Below, piece by piece: positions 1 to 7,533 of a stretch of 13,187 bases of DNA. Each line of letters begins with the position of its first letter. The stretch's first letter is position 1. Made by a program: the position numbers and the translations under genes. The notes under the pieces were generated by a model. It was not told the DNA's origin. It did no database searches and saw nothing but the letters and a program-made list of their open reading frames with translations. Source of the stretch: an uncultured Alphaproteobacteria bacterium (GTDB taxonomy: Bacteria; Pseudomonadota; Alphaproteobacteria; Thalassobaculales; Thalassobaculaceae); assembly GCA_938028645.1 (NCBI GenBank), contig CALIMD010000169.1, forward strand, positions 1 to 13,187. The letters are read 5' to 3'.

Positions 1-1697
1 CCGTCAAAGGCATTATAATACTCCCCTGGTTCTGAAGCACACGCGCGTATCCCTCCCTCTCCTCGTCTTATTTCAACAGCATCTTCCCACTGATCAGTTA
101 CTGCTACTTTCCAATAGAAACCGTTCCCTCCAAGGTATAAAAGATGTCCCCCTTTCTTTGTGTATTCCTGAAGAGCGTTAAGCGAATTACTTGTATGATA
201 TTCAGGATGAGAACATGTCATCAGCACATCATAACAATCAATAACATCTGCTCCGTGCCTATGTATTTCGTCATCAGTTATGATATCAAAATCATATCCT
301 TTTACTTCTAGCCAATACCAAAGGTGACTGTCGGCCGGAAAATGTCTGCAACCTGAACCGGGCACTCCTGGGTAGGATATGACATTTGAACGCATTGTTA
401 TTATCGGTCTTCGTCGAGAAGAGTAACTAATGCCACTTCCGTCAGAATGGTAATTATAAGTAGATAGTCCATATTCGGTGTGGTCATCCGCGCTATATTT
501 TTGAGCTCCCCAATCATTCATCCGTTGGCGCATTTCGCTGTTGGTATTCCCACGGGCAATATTCGCGTAGACGGTATACGTGAAAGTAGGTATCAGAACA
601 CAAACTCTTGCCTGAGGTTTTTCTAATGGTGCGGTGACAAAAAAAGGAACCATTTCTGTAATGTTTTCTGTAATTTCCAGCTTAGCAGCATAAACTCCAC
701 TCTTGAAGTTTGCTGGTACATGAAAACTAAAATCAGTTTCCCACTCGCAATCATAGAGGTCGTCATCGTGAAAATGTATCGCGCCATAGTGCTCTGGTTT
801 TTTGGTCCAATCAAAGCAACTACCATCCCACATGAAACCTTTAACTGCTCTAGTAGGTAAATTGATAATGTTGCCGGTAAAATTATTTCCACTTATGTCT
901 ACGGCTTCTTGTGAAGAAATGTTTTTAGAAAAATCCCAAGCAGCCGTAATCCTCGTATCGTTTGCGCCTTTTGCTATATCAAGGGCATCTATGTCGTTGA
1001 TGGGGGTATTGATGAAAAATGGCCTTTCTATTTTTCCATTAAAAAAGTTGGTTATCTTTTTATTTCCTGCAGCCCCAATTATCAGTGGTTGCTGGGGAAT
1101 TAGAATTGGTTTTGTCGAACACAATATTTCTTTTCGAAGCGGGCTATCTAGATCAAAACTATCGATGACAGGCGTTTGATAGATCTCTAATTTTGAGGAC
1201 CCAAGATCAAAGGTGGCCCATATATGATACCAACGTCTTTCTGATAATGGTTTGTCTATTGATAATCTAATTAGATTATTTTGCCCATCAGCAACTACTA
1301 TCGACACACCTTTGGGACCAATAAAAAGCGCCATCCCTGCATCTTGTGCCGAATTAAATTGGCTAATTATGCATTGATCATTGATAGTAATGTTAGTCGG
1401 CCAAATGGTGGCTCCTAGTGTAAATCCTCCAGAAGGGTTGAAGGAATTGCTTGAGGGAACTCTGACATATGATCCTAGATTAGTTGTCTGCCGACGCGAC
1501 GGATATACTCCTGAAAAATCTGATTCTATATCCTCTTCTATTAGTCCAGGTCCCTCAGGATTTGGATCTCCAGAAATAACTCTTATTAATTTAGCTCTGT
1601 AAGGATCCTTTGAGGTACTTGATATTTTAAAATTTATTTTTTCGCCTGGTGCTAGAGAAAAGCGATCTGCATATCCGGTGATAGGTATTTCATCCAT
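1..1697 (-). CDS. N,N-dimethylformamidase beta-subunit-like protein (3' end outside window)
   Basis: The frame is open for 565 codons from ATG 1697 to the left edge, so the C-terminus is missing; family members are about 750 residues. Residues ~77-180 look like a LamG/concanavalin-type beta-sandwich (SYVRVPSS, then RRWYHIWATFD). Residues ~360 onward match the DMFase large-subunit catalytic part: TYTVYANIARGN (373-384), TYNYHSDGSG (413-422), CRHFPADSHLWYWLE (450-464), SHPEYHT (496-502) and GGHLLYLGGNGFYW (516-529). In the Paracoccus enzyme a mononuclear iron is held by two Tyr and one Glu; Y377, Y414 or Y416, and E499 in the HPE motif are the likely equivalents (recalled, not aligned). The family hydrolyses amide C-N bonds, but the substrate here is unknown. 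The gene starts 65 bp after the TauD-type gene on the same strand, probably as one operon. No small alpha-subunit gene precedes it. The ribosome binding site (GGATAAAAG) is weak. Confidence 0.85.
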   Translation of the reverse strand, partial: MDEIPITGYADRFSLAPGEKINFKISSTSKDPYRAKLIRVISGDPNPEGPGLIEEDIESDFSGVYPSRRQTTNLGSYVRVPSSNSFNPSGGFTLGATIWPTNITINDQCIISQFNSAQDAGMALFIGPKGVSIVVADGQNNLIRLSIDKPLSERRWYHIWATFDLGSSKLEIYQTPVIDSFDLDSPLRKEILCSTKPILIPQQPLIIGAAGNKKITNFFNGKIERPFFINTPINDIDALDIAKGANDTRITAAWDFSKNISSQEAVDISGNNFTGNIINLPTRAVKGFMWDGSCFDWTKKPEHYGAIHFHDDDLYDCEWETDFSFHVPANFKSGVYAAKLEITENITEMVPFFVTAPLEKPQARVCVLIPTFTYTVYANIARGNTNSEMRQRMNDWGAQKYSADDHTEYGLSTYNYHSDGSGISYSSRRRPIITMRSNVISYPGVPGSGCRHFPADSHLWYWLEVKGYDFDIITDDEIHRHGADVIDCYDVLMTCSHPEYHTSNSLNALQEYTKKGGHLLYLGGNGFYWKVAVTDQWEDAVEIRRGEGGIRACASEPGEYYNAFD

Positions 1698-1762
1698 CTT
1701 TTATCCAATTATCATAATAAGTGAGCAATAAAAATAATGATTCCCATATCCTAATTTCCTTA

Positions 1763-2590
1763 TTAAAGAGGTTTATCTCCTGCAATTGTTACCCTGTAAC
1801 CCCGCCGAACCTCTGGATAATAATCCCACATAGCGTGATGCAGAGCGCATCTATTATCCCAAAATGCAATGGAGTCTTTTTCCCACTTAAATCGGCATTG
1901 AAAAGTGGGTTTTGCGATGTGTTGAAATAGAAACTCTAAAATGGCTTTGCTTTCGTCTTTTGGGATGCCGTTGATGCTTTGCGTGAAAATTTTGTTCACG
2001 TAGATAGACTTTTTATTTGTCTCTGGATGCGTCCTTATAACGGGGTGTGAATTAGATGGGAAAACTTTTTCTGGTTTATAGATACCTGCACGTTTTGCAC
2101 GATCAATATAATTTGGGCCACCATCATGAATAGCAGTTAACGGCTCAAGAAATTTTTTCATTGAACTGGACAAGGCATCGTAAGCTGCATACATGCTCGC
2201 AAATAAAGTGTCTCCTCCGCTGCTAGGGACTTCAAAAATTCTCAAAATACTCCCCATTGGTGGCTTTTCATCACACGAAACATCTGAGTGCCAGTCGTCA
2301 CCATTCACTCGAGAGGTATCTGGACCGGCATTAATGTAAAGGATTTCGGGATGACCATCTATCCCATTTCTATCCCTTGCGGGATGAATATGAAGATCTC
2401 CAAAATATTTTCCAAAAGCCTTTTGTTGATCTATATTCAGGTCTTGATCTCGAAAAAAAAGCACAGAGTGTTTCAAAAATGCACCACGTATTTTCGCTAT
2501 TTCTTCTTTATGTAATGTATTTCTAAGATCTATATTTTTTATTTCAGCCCCTATAAGAGGGGTTACCGGATTTATCTCAAGGTTTACCAT
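1763..2590 (-). CDS. TauD/TfdA-family 2-oxoglutarate- and Fe(II)-dependent dioxygenase (copy 1)
   Basis: This 275-residue protein is full length for the family. The iron-binding facial triad is visible: H101 and D103 in WHSDVS, and H251 in WDNRCALHH. R262 and R266 (RRGYRVTI) are placed to bind the 2-oxoglutarate carboxylate. GGDTLFASMYAAYDALS (125-141) is another family signature. Such enzymes couple decarboxylation of 2-oxoglutarate to hydroxylation of a substrate, often with loss of sulfite, amine or ether groups; TauD uses taurine, but substrate is not predictable from these motifs. It is the first gene of a probable leftward operon with the dimethylformamidase-like gene and is divergent from the SDR gene. 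The start ATG is preceded by AGGGA at 10 nt, which is partly inside a hairpin arm. It is paralogous to the dioxygenase at 5638-6480. Confidence 0.93.
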   Translation of the reverse strand: MVNLEINPVTPLIGAEIKNIDLRNTLHKEEIAKIRGAFLKHSVLFFRDQDLNIDQQKAFGKYFGDLHIHPARDRNGIDGHPEILYINAGPDTSRVNGDDWHSDVSCDEKPPMGSILRIFEVPSSGGDTLFASMYAAYDALSSSMKKFLEPLTAIHDGGPNYIDRAKRAGIYKPEKVFPSNSHPVIRTHPETNKKSIYVNKIFTQSINGIPKDESKAILEFLFQHIAKPTFQCRFKWEKDSIAFWDNRCALHHAMWDYYPEVRRGYRVTIAGDKPL

Positions 2591-2594
2591 TCAA

Positions 2595-2629
2595 TTAAGA
2601 TCCCTTTTTTCGCTTGAAATAGATCTTAA
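2595..2629 (-). promoter_or_regulatory. Leader hairpin at the ribosome binding site of dioxygenase copy 1
   Basis: TTAAGATC (2595-2602) and GATCTTAA (2622-2629) are perfect 8-bp inverted repeats with a 19-nt spacer, 5 nt before the dioxygenase start. In the leftward transcript the second arm includes the last bases of the AGGGA Shine-Dalgarno (2605-2601), so folding would partly mask it. A DNA operator of the same symmetry is an equal possibility. Confidence 0.4.
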
Positions 2630-2705
2630 AAATATTTGTTAACTTTGTCAGGCCTTTATTAGAAGACTAACATCTACAGGATATATTAATATGAAAAAGA
2701 ATTAC

Positions 2706-2717
2706 TATCCTAGGATA
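2706..2717. promoter_or_regulatory. 12-bp perfect palindrome, candidate operator in divergent spacer
   Basis: TATCCTAGGATA is its own reverse complement. It lies in the spacer between the divergent dioxygenase and SDR genes and abuts a possible -35 element (TTGCTG, 2718-2723) followed 17 nt later by TATGAG (2741-2746), both read rightward toward the SDR gene. A dimeric regulator controlling the cluster could bind here. No regulator gene is present in the window. Confidence 0.35.
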
Positions 2718-2775
2718 TTGCTGGATTTTATATCTAGTATTATGAGAATAGGTGAGGTTCTTTGAATAGTTAGTT

Positions 2776-2779
2776 GGAG
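2776..2779 (+). promoter_or_regulatory. Ribosome binding site fixing the SDR start
   Basis: GGAG lies 6 nt before ATG 2786, which is good spacing. The frame also has a TTG at 2774, but that codon overlaps this GGAG and has no comparable site of its own, so ATG 2786 is the better start. Confidence 0.7.
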
Positions 2780-2785
2780 CGTTTT

Positions 2786-3550
2786 ATGAGTAAACTTTTT
2801 GATCTGCAGGGCAAAACTATTCTAGTTACAGGGGCGTCCAGAGGTATAGGGTTTTCTATGGCTGAAGCTTTGGCGCAACATGGTGCAAAAGTTATTCTTA
2901 ATTCCCGCGATGAATCTGCCTTAAAGCAAAAAGTGGAGAAATTAAAAGAGGCTGGCTGGGACGCTGACTATGTTGTTTTTGATGTCACGAAGGCCGAAGA
3001 TGGCTTAACTGCCATATCGGACATTGTTCAAAAGAATGGAAGTCTCTTTGGCTTAATCAATAATGCGGGCGTGCAGCATAGAAGCCCTATCTTAGACTTT
3101 ACTACTGCTGATTTTGAGCATGTCCTATCAACAAACTTAACTTCCTGTTTTAGTCTAAGCCGAGAAGCCATCCGATTTATGTCAAATAGCGGAGGCGGAC
3201 GGATAATAAATACCGTGTCCATGTTAGGACCGCAAGCCCGTCCCACCGTCCCAGCGTATATAGCTGCTAAAGAGGGGTTACGTGCATTAACGAGAGCTTT
3301 GGCGGTTGAGGTTGGTCAAAAGGGAATTTTGGTTAATGCAATCGCGCCTGGTTATATCGCGACTGAGTTGAACCTTGCGTTACTTGAAAATAAAGAGTTC
3401 TCGGATTGGGTCATATCTAAAACACCATTAGGCCGTTGGGGCAATCCTAGTGAGCTTGGAGGTGGGGCAGTTTACTTGATGTCCGATGCAGGCGGGTTTG
3501 TTAATGGACAGGTACTTGCAATCGACGGAGGGATGAGTATCCAAGTTTGA
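2786..3550 (+). CDS. SDR-family NAD(P)-dependent oxidoreductase (gluconate 5-dehydrogenase type)
   Basis: This 254-residue protein is a classical short-chain dehydrogenase, the same length as E. coli IdnO. The cofactor site TGASRGIG is at 15-22, NNAG at 92-95, and the catalytic residues are N117, S145, Y158 and K162 (YIAAK). PGYIATE (188-194) and IDGGM (247-250) complete the pattern. The start of the sequence (LFDLQGKTILVTGASRGIG) resembles gluconate 5-dehydrogenase and 3-oxoacyl-reductase-like SDRs, which interconvert a secondary alcohol and a ketone. The exact substrate is uncertain. The frame extends 4 codons upstream to TTG 2774, but GGAG at 2776-2779 supports ATG 2786. A second oxidoreductase follows 32 bp downstream, probably cotranscribed, so the two may catalyse consecutive steps. 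Confidence 0.92.
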   Translation: MSKLFDLQGKTILVTGASRGIGFSMAEALAQHGAKVILNSRDESALKQKVEKLKEAGWDADYVVFDVTKAEDGLTAISDIVQKNGSLFGLINNAGVQHRSPILDFTTADFEHVLSTNLTSCFSLSREAIRFMSNSGGGRIINTVSMLGPQARPTVPAYIAAKEGLRALTRALAVEVGQKGILVNAIAPGYIATELNLALLENKEFSDWVISKTPLGRWGNPSELGGGAVYLMSDAGGFVNGQVLAIDGGMSIQV

Positions 3551-3582
3551 CGAGGCTATAGGAGTATATGGGGGATTATTGA

Positions 3583-4449
3583 ATGACAAAGGATTTATTT
3601 GGTTTTATAGGGTTGGGTAATATGGGATGCCCAATGGCCCAAAATATCGTTTCCAAGAATATACCGCTAATTGTCTATGACTTGGCCGGTACAAAAGAGA
3701 GGTCGCCTGATAAGGCCATCATAGGTGCATCTAATCGGGAGGTGGCGCAAAAAGCGAAGGTGATAGCGTTATCATTACCAAATGTAGAATCAAACGAAAG
3801 TGTGATTCGCGAGATAGCAGATGTAGCCAAAAGTGGTACCGTGATCGTGGATACATGTACAATTGGTCCACAGGCTGCCGCTAAAAATAGAGACATTTTA
3901 GACTCAGCTGGTATTTTATATTTGGACAGCCCCGTATCAGGTTTAAAGTTTCGAGCAGAAGAGGGGGCCTTAGTTAGTATGGTTGCTGGGGATGCAGAAG
4001 CATTGATGTTAGCAAGGCCATTAATCAAGGGTTATTCTCGGGTTATTTATCATGTTGGATCTGAAGCAGGACAAGGACAACGGATGAAGGTGTTGAATAA
4101 TGCGATATGCATATCGTCGTATGTAACAACTTCTGAGGCGCTGGCTTATGGTGAGGCTGGGGGCCTCGAGATCTCTTCTATGTTGGAAGTAATAAACGAA
4201 AGCTCTGGACAGAATTTTGCAACTCAGCACTTATTCCCAAAATATGTAGCTACTAAAAACTTTGACCAATCTGGAGCCGAAGCTCATATAGTAGAGAAGG
4301 ACTTGGGTTTATTTATAAATAGTTCGCTTTCGGACCAAACGCCAAATCGATTATTAGCGGCGGCTCACGAAATCGTAGCCGAGTTTTCGTCTGATAACCC
4401 AACGCAGGATCAAATGATGATTTATCCGTATATCCGAGGGAAAAGGTAG
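3583..4449 (+). CDS. Beta-hydroxyacid dehydrogenase (3-hydroxyisobutyrate / tartronate semialdehyde reductase family)
   Basis: The 288-residue protein has the family layout: an N-terminal Rossmann domain with FIGLGNMGCPMA (8-19), the substrate-binding signature DSPVSG (115-120) followed by GALVSMVAGD (128-137), the catalytic lysine K169 with N172/N173 (GQGQRMKVLNNA), and an all-helical C-terminal domain carrying K239 (EKDLGLF). The family oxidises 3-hydroxyacids such as 3-hydroxyisobutyrate, or reduces tartronate semialdehyde, with NAD(P). The usual extra Gly in DSPVSGG and the following alanines are altered (SGLKFRAEEG), so the substrate may differ from the classical members. It lies 32 bp after the SDR gene. 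GGGG ends 8 nt before the ATG, and a four-codon mini-ORF (3568-3582) has a TGA directly abutting this ATG, suggesting coupling. Confidence 0.9.
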   Translation: MTKDLFGFIGLGNMGCPMAQNIVSKNIPLIVYDLAGTKERSPDKAIIGASNREVAQKAKVIALSLPNVESNESVIREIADVAKSGTVIVDTCTIGPQAAAKNRDILDSAGILYLDSPVSGLKFRAEEGALVSMVAGDAEALMLARPLIKGYSRVIYHVGSEAGQGQRMKVLNNAICISSYVTTSEALAYGEAGGLEISSMLEVINESSGQNFATQHLFPKYVATKNFDQSGAEAHIVEKDLGLFINSSLSDQTPNRLLAAAHEIVAEFSSDNPTQDQMMIYPYIRGKR

Positions 4450-4494
4450 TGAATTTTTCAGTAATTTTGAATAACGCGCGATAACCTTTTTTGA

Positions 4495-5517
4495 TCAGAA
4501 AATAAGCTGATCATCTCCCGATCCACCGCCTATTATAATCTCGCCCTTATCCTGCAACTCTTTAGCAGATTGTACTAGGGCGGTCTGAGCGTCTTCAACA
4601 TCTTTCAAGCGAACCGCTCCGGTGGCTTCCATGTCCTCACGGAGTAATTTAGCGGCTCTCTCGGACATATTGGAAAAAAACAAATCTTTAAGTTCGTCAG
4701 ATGCACCCTTAAGCGCCATCGTCATTTTATCTTTGTCTGCCACTCGCATAAGCGTCTGAATTCCAGCAGGGTCAACATTTTTCAAATCTTCGAATGTGAA
4801 CATTAGAGCCCGGATTCGCTCTGAGGCATCTTTGTTACGCTCTTCTAATGCTGTCAAAAACCGGTCTTCAGTAGCCCTATCTAAATTACTAAAAATATCT
4901 GCCATAGTTTCGTGACTGTCTCGTCTATTCGTCCGCGCCAGGTTCGACATAAATTCGGTCCTGAGAACACGTTCGACATCTTTTTCAATATCTTTATTTA
5001 CCGCTTCTATTCGAAGCATCCGCATAACTACTTCCATAGCAAAATTTTCTGGAAGAATGGCCAATACTTTCGCAGCGTGGCTCTGTGCGATTTTCCCCAG
5101 AATTACTGCCACCGTTTGTGGATATTCATTTTTTAGATAATTAGTTAAAACCTGCTCGTTCACATTGGCCAGCTTATCCCACATCGTGCGACCTGCAGGA
5201 CCTCGGATTTCTTCCATGACATCGTTAACACGATCTTCACCCAGTATTTTCGCCAAAAGTCTCTGTGTGCTGTCCATAGAGCCAACTAAAGACCCTGTCG
5301 ACGAGACACTTTCGGCAAACTCAACGAACAGTCGTTCAACGATATTTGAACTGACTGTCCCTAGACCAGCCATTACTTGGGATATTTCTTTTATTTCTTC
5401 ATCATCAAGCAGGGCGAATAATTTACCCGCTTGATCTTCGCCCAAGGACATTAATAGGATTGCCGATTTTTCCGGCCCAGAAATATTTCTATAATCCTCT
5501 CGGATCCTCAATCCCAT
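4495..5517 (-). CDS. fliG: Flagellar motor switch protein FliG
   Basis: FliG sits in the C-ring at the cytoplasmic face of the flagellar motor and interacts with the stator to generate torque. The 340-residue protein has all expected parts: the N-terminal MS-ring-binding region ([16 protein letters not shown], 13-28), the middle domain with EYPQT (131-135; EHPQT in enterics) that contacts FliM, and the C-terminal domain with MFTFEDL (239-245) and the charged torque helix ~257-276 ([16 protein letters not shown]). The tail ends in a Gly-rich acidic stretch. AGGA lies about 9-10 nt before the ATG. No other flagellar gene is present: the upstream neighbour on the same strand is a dioxygenase 120 bp away and the downstream neighbour converges on it, so it is probably its own transcription unit. 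Confidence 0.97.
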   Translation of the reverse strand: MGLRIREDYRNISGPEKSAILLMSLGEDQAGKLFALLDDEEIKEISQVMAGLGTVSSNIVERLFVEFAESVSSTGSLVGSMDSTQRLLAKILGEDRVNDVMEEIRGPAGRTMWDKLANVNEQVLTNYLKNEYPQTVAVILGKIAQSHAAKVLAILPENFAMEVVMRMLRIEAVNKDIEKDVERVLRTEFMSNLARTNRRDSHETMADIFSNLDRATEDRFLTALEERNKDASERIRALMFTFEDLKNVDPAGIQTLMRVADKDKMTMALKGASDELKDLFFSNMSERAAKLLREDMEATGAVRLKDVEDAQTALVQSAKELQDKGEIIIGGGSGDDQLIF

Positions 5518-5637
5518 CGTTTTATTTCCTCATCTTTTTTGTGATTGCCTTTTATGCGTCCACCCTGCTGCACCCAACATATAGAATATAACATAGTTTT
5601 TCTCATATATTTAGGATTTATTTCAAATGAATTAATC

Positions 5638-6480
5638 TTATCTGGGTGCATCACCTTTTAGTGTTACTCGGTGCATTTCACGTCGAAAACCATGATAATC
5701 ATTTAAAGGATTATGTTGCGTGCATCGATTGTCCCAGAAGGTGAGAGTTCCTACGCTCCATTTCACGCGGCAAGTTAACTCTGGTTTGATTTGGTGTTGG
5801 AATAAATAGTTAAGTAGAGGTTCACTTTCTTCTACGGACATTCCTTTGAAATGGCTTGTATGGGCAGTATTTATATATAATGACTTTTTACCCGTTTTAG
5901 GATGTGTCCTTACGACTGGATGTTCCGCTAGAAAGGATGCCTCATCTTTGTCTGTGGGAGCTGAATTTCTCATTGGAGCGCGTGTATTCTGAACTCGACC
6001 TTTGCCAGATATATTAACAGCGACTAATTCCTCTAGTAAATTCTTCAAACCGGTCGAGAGTGTCTCATATGCCAGATACATATTAGCAAATTCGGTATCT
6101 CCCCCATAGGGTGGTAGTTCTCGTGCATAGAGCATCGTTCCTAACGGGGGCGTTTTTTCATAGGATGTGTCCGAGTGCCAAAGGCCACCAAAATTTATTG
6201 TTTCCGTTTTTTCTTTAACTACCGGAGTAACCTGAGGATATTCGGGAAGCCCTTTCACAAAAGGGTAAATCATTGGCTCGCCAAAAAGTTTAGCAAAGTT
6301 AAGCTGTGACGAAGGCTCTAATTTTTGATCACGGATACATATAACCAAATATTTCAAGAATGCGTCCTCAAGCTCCTTAAAAACATCTTTTTCTAGTGGT
6401 TGGGATATATCTAAATTGTAAATATCTGCACCAATTGATCCAGAGATAGGTTGAACAATAATATGTTTGTATTTTTCCAT
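5638..6480 (-). CDS. TauD/TfdA-family 2-oxoglutarate- and Fe(II)-dependent dioxygenase (copy 2)
   Basis: This 280-residue protein is full length. Iron ligands are H102 and D104 (WHSDTSYE) and H256 (WDNRCTQHN); R267 and R271 (RREMHRVTL) should bind 2-oxoglutarate. GGDTEFANMYLAYETLS (126-142) and HPVVRTHPKTGKKSLY (187-202) are shared with copy 1 in the same order. The loop after the HxD motif and the segment ~157-180 differ clearly from copy 1, so the two probably act on different substrates. GAAGGA lies close (3 nt) before the ATG. It is divergent from the EamA-type transporter across 147 bp, a pairing that would fit transport of its substrate or product; this is inference. The substrate is unknown. 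Confidence 0.93.
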   Translation of the reverse strand: MEKYKHIIVQPISGSIGADIYNLDISQPLEKDVFKELEDAFLKYLVICIRDQKLEPSSQLNFAKLFGEPMIYPFVKGLPEYPQVTPVVKEKTETINFGGLWHSDTSYEKTPPLGTMLYARELPPYGGDTEFANMYLAYETLSTGLKNLLEELVAVNISGKGRVQNTRAPMRNSAPTDKDEASFLAEHPVVRTHPKTGKKSLYINTAHTSHFKGMSVEESEPLLNYLFQHQIKPELTCRVKWSVGTLTFWDNRCTQHNPLNDYHGFRREMHRVTLKGDAPR

Positions 6481-6585
6481 TAATCCTTCACAAAAAGGTA
6501 AATTAGTATTACAGGATTCATTAAACCTAGACTATCTATGTTATATACGATGAGAAACATTTTTAAAATATTTCCATATGCAGTA

Positions 6586-6636
6586 ATTCGCCAATAGAAA
6601 TTTTATAGTGCAAAGGAAAATTAGCTTTTGGCGAAT
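6586..6636 (+). repeat. 9-bp inverted repeat whose right arm begins at the transporter start
   Basis: ATTCGCCAA (6586-6594) and TTGGCGAAT (6628-6636) are perfect inverted repeats with a 33-nt spacer. The right arm begins exactly at the possible TTG start codon of the transporter, and the AAGGA ribosome binding site lies in the loop. Folding in RNA would bury the TTG start; as DNA it could be an operator. No protein is known to bind it. Confidence 0.4.
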
Positions 6637-7533
6637 ATATCAATGTCCAGTTTGAGCGGCTCAAAAACAATTACTGGGATCCTTTTTGCCGTTTTGTGCT
6701 CAATAGGGTTAGGGCTTGCCGTTGCTCTAGGGCCTATGACGTTTGAAGGGGGGACTACGCCATTAGCTGTTGCTTTATTTAGAGCGTTGTTTTCTGTGTT
6801 CTTTATGGCGGGGCTATGTATTCTAATGGGAATATCGCTTCGCTTATCCTGGCCGATGTGTCTAAATATGCTTATACTAGGGGCGCTATTCTCACATATG
6901 GCATTCGGGAATATTGGCTCTACTAAATATATTCCGATCAGCTTGGCGGCATTGCTTTTTTTTATATATCCTCCGCTAGTAACCTTGATTAACGCATTCA
7001 TTAATAAAAAATACCCAGGCTTAATTAAATTGATAGCCATAGGGATAACTTTTTCTGGGTTGGGCGTCATGTTGGGTATTGGCTTTGAGCAATTTGATTA
7101 TAGGGGGATCATTATTGGCTTAACAGCAGGAATAGCCTGCGCCATCAATATTGTATGGGTGAACCGAAGAGTAAAAAATGTCCACCCCTTCGTGATTGTT
7201 TTCTATCAATCGATTATAGCCGCAGTTATAATTTTAGTTTTGGCTATAGAGTTAGAAGAATTGAGATTTCCTGAAAATAGCGTTGGCTGGTGGGGTTTTG
7301 CTCTGATTATTTTGTTGCAATCCTGCTCAATTCCTCTTTTCTATTTTTCTATTCAGAGAATAGGCCCTGAATCAACGAGTTTATTCAATAACCTTCAGCC
7401 GGTAGCAAGCATTGTTGCGGCAGTTGTAATTTTTAATGAAATTTTAACTGGGGAAAGGTTAGTTGGCGCTTTTATGGTGCTTTTGGGAATTATAATCGTC
7501 CAAGTATTAGAATATAAACGGATAAGACACTAA
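6628..7533 (+). CDS. EamA/DMT-superfamily transporter
   Basis: This inner-membrane protein of 301 residues has about ten hydrophobic segments in two EamA repeats (~16-150 and ~160-296), the usual DMT layout. The second repeat carries the family pattern GPESTSLFNNLQPVASI (246-262) followed by FNEILTGE (269-276). DMT carriers commonly export metabolites or amino acids; the cargo here is unknown. The start is uncertain: TTG 6628 has AGGA 10 nt upstream, while ATG 6643 (296 residues) has no clear ribosome binding site. A 9-bp inverted repeat overlaps the TTG. The gene is divergent from dioxygenase copy 2 and its stop overlaps that of the convergent DUF1491 gene. Confidence 0.9.
   Translation: MANISMSSLSGSKTITGILFAVLCSIGLGLAVALGPMTFEGGTTPLAVALFRALFSVFFMAGLCILMGISLRLSWPMCLNMLILGALFSHMAFGNIGSTKYIPISLAALLFFIYPPLVTLINAFINKKYPGLIKLIAIGITFSGLGVMLGIGFEQFDYRGIIIGLTAGIACAINIVWVNRRVKNVHPFVIVFYQSIIAAVIILVLAIELEELRFPENSVGWWGFALIILLQSCSIPLFYFSIQRIGPESTSLFNNLQPVASIVAAVVIFNEILTGERLVGAFMVLLGIIIVQVLEYKRIRH

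Noticed and set aside
802..1179. Rightward open frame of 125 codons opposite the DMFase-like gene
   Set aside because: It is antisense to a frame that is open for all 565 codons and matches a known family; it has no recognisable domain or ribosome binding site. The leftward frame at 623-892 and rightward frames at 1381-1602 and 1721-1930 are rejected likewise.
2684..2693. Palindrome ATATTAATAT in the divergent spacer
   Set aside because: Pure A/T palindromes of this length are common in such AT-rich intergenic DNA.
4492..4513. TGATCAG / CTGATCA hairpin over the fliG stop codon as a terminator
   Set aside because: The 7-bp repeat is real, but the T-run lies before the stem on the rightward strand and reads as A on the leftward strand, so it does not form an intrinsic terminator.
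5569..5650. TGCACCCA / TGGGTGCA inverted repeat between dioxygenase copy 2 and fliG
   Set aside because: An 8-bp match over a 66-nt spacer, with one arm inside coding sequence, is expected by chance at this scale; no T-run or promoter relation supports it.
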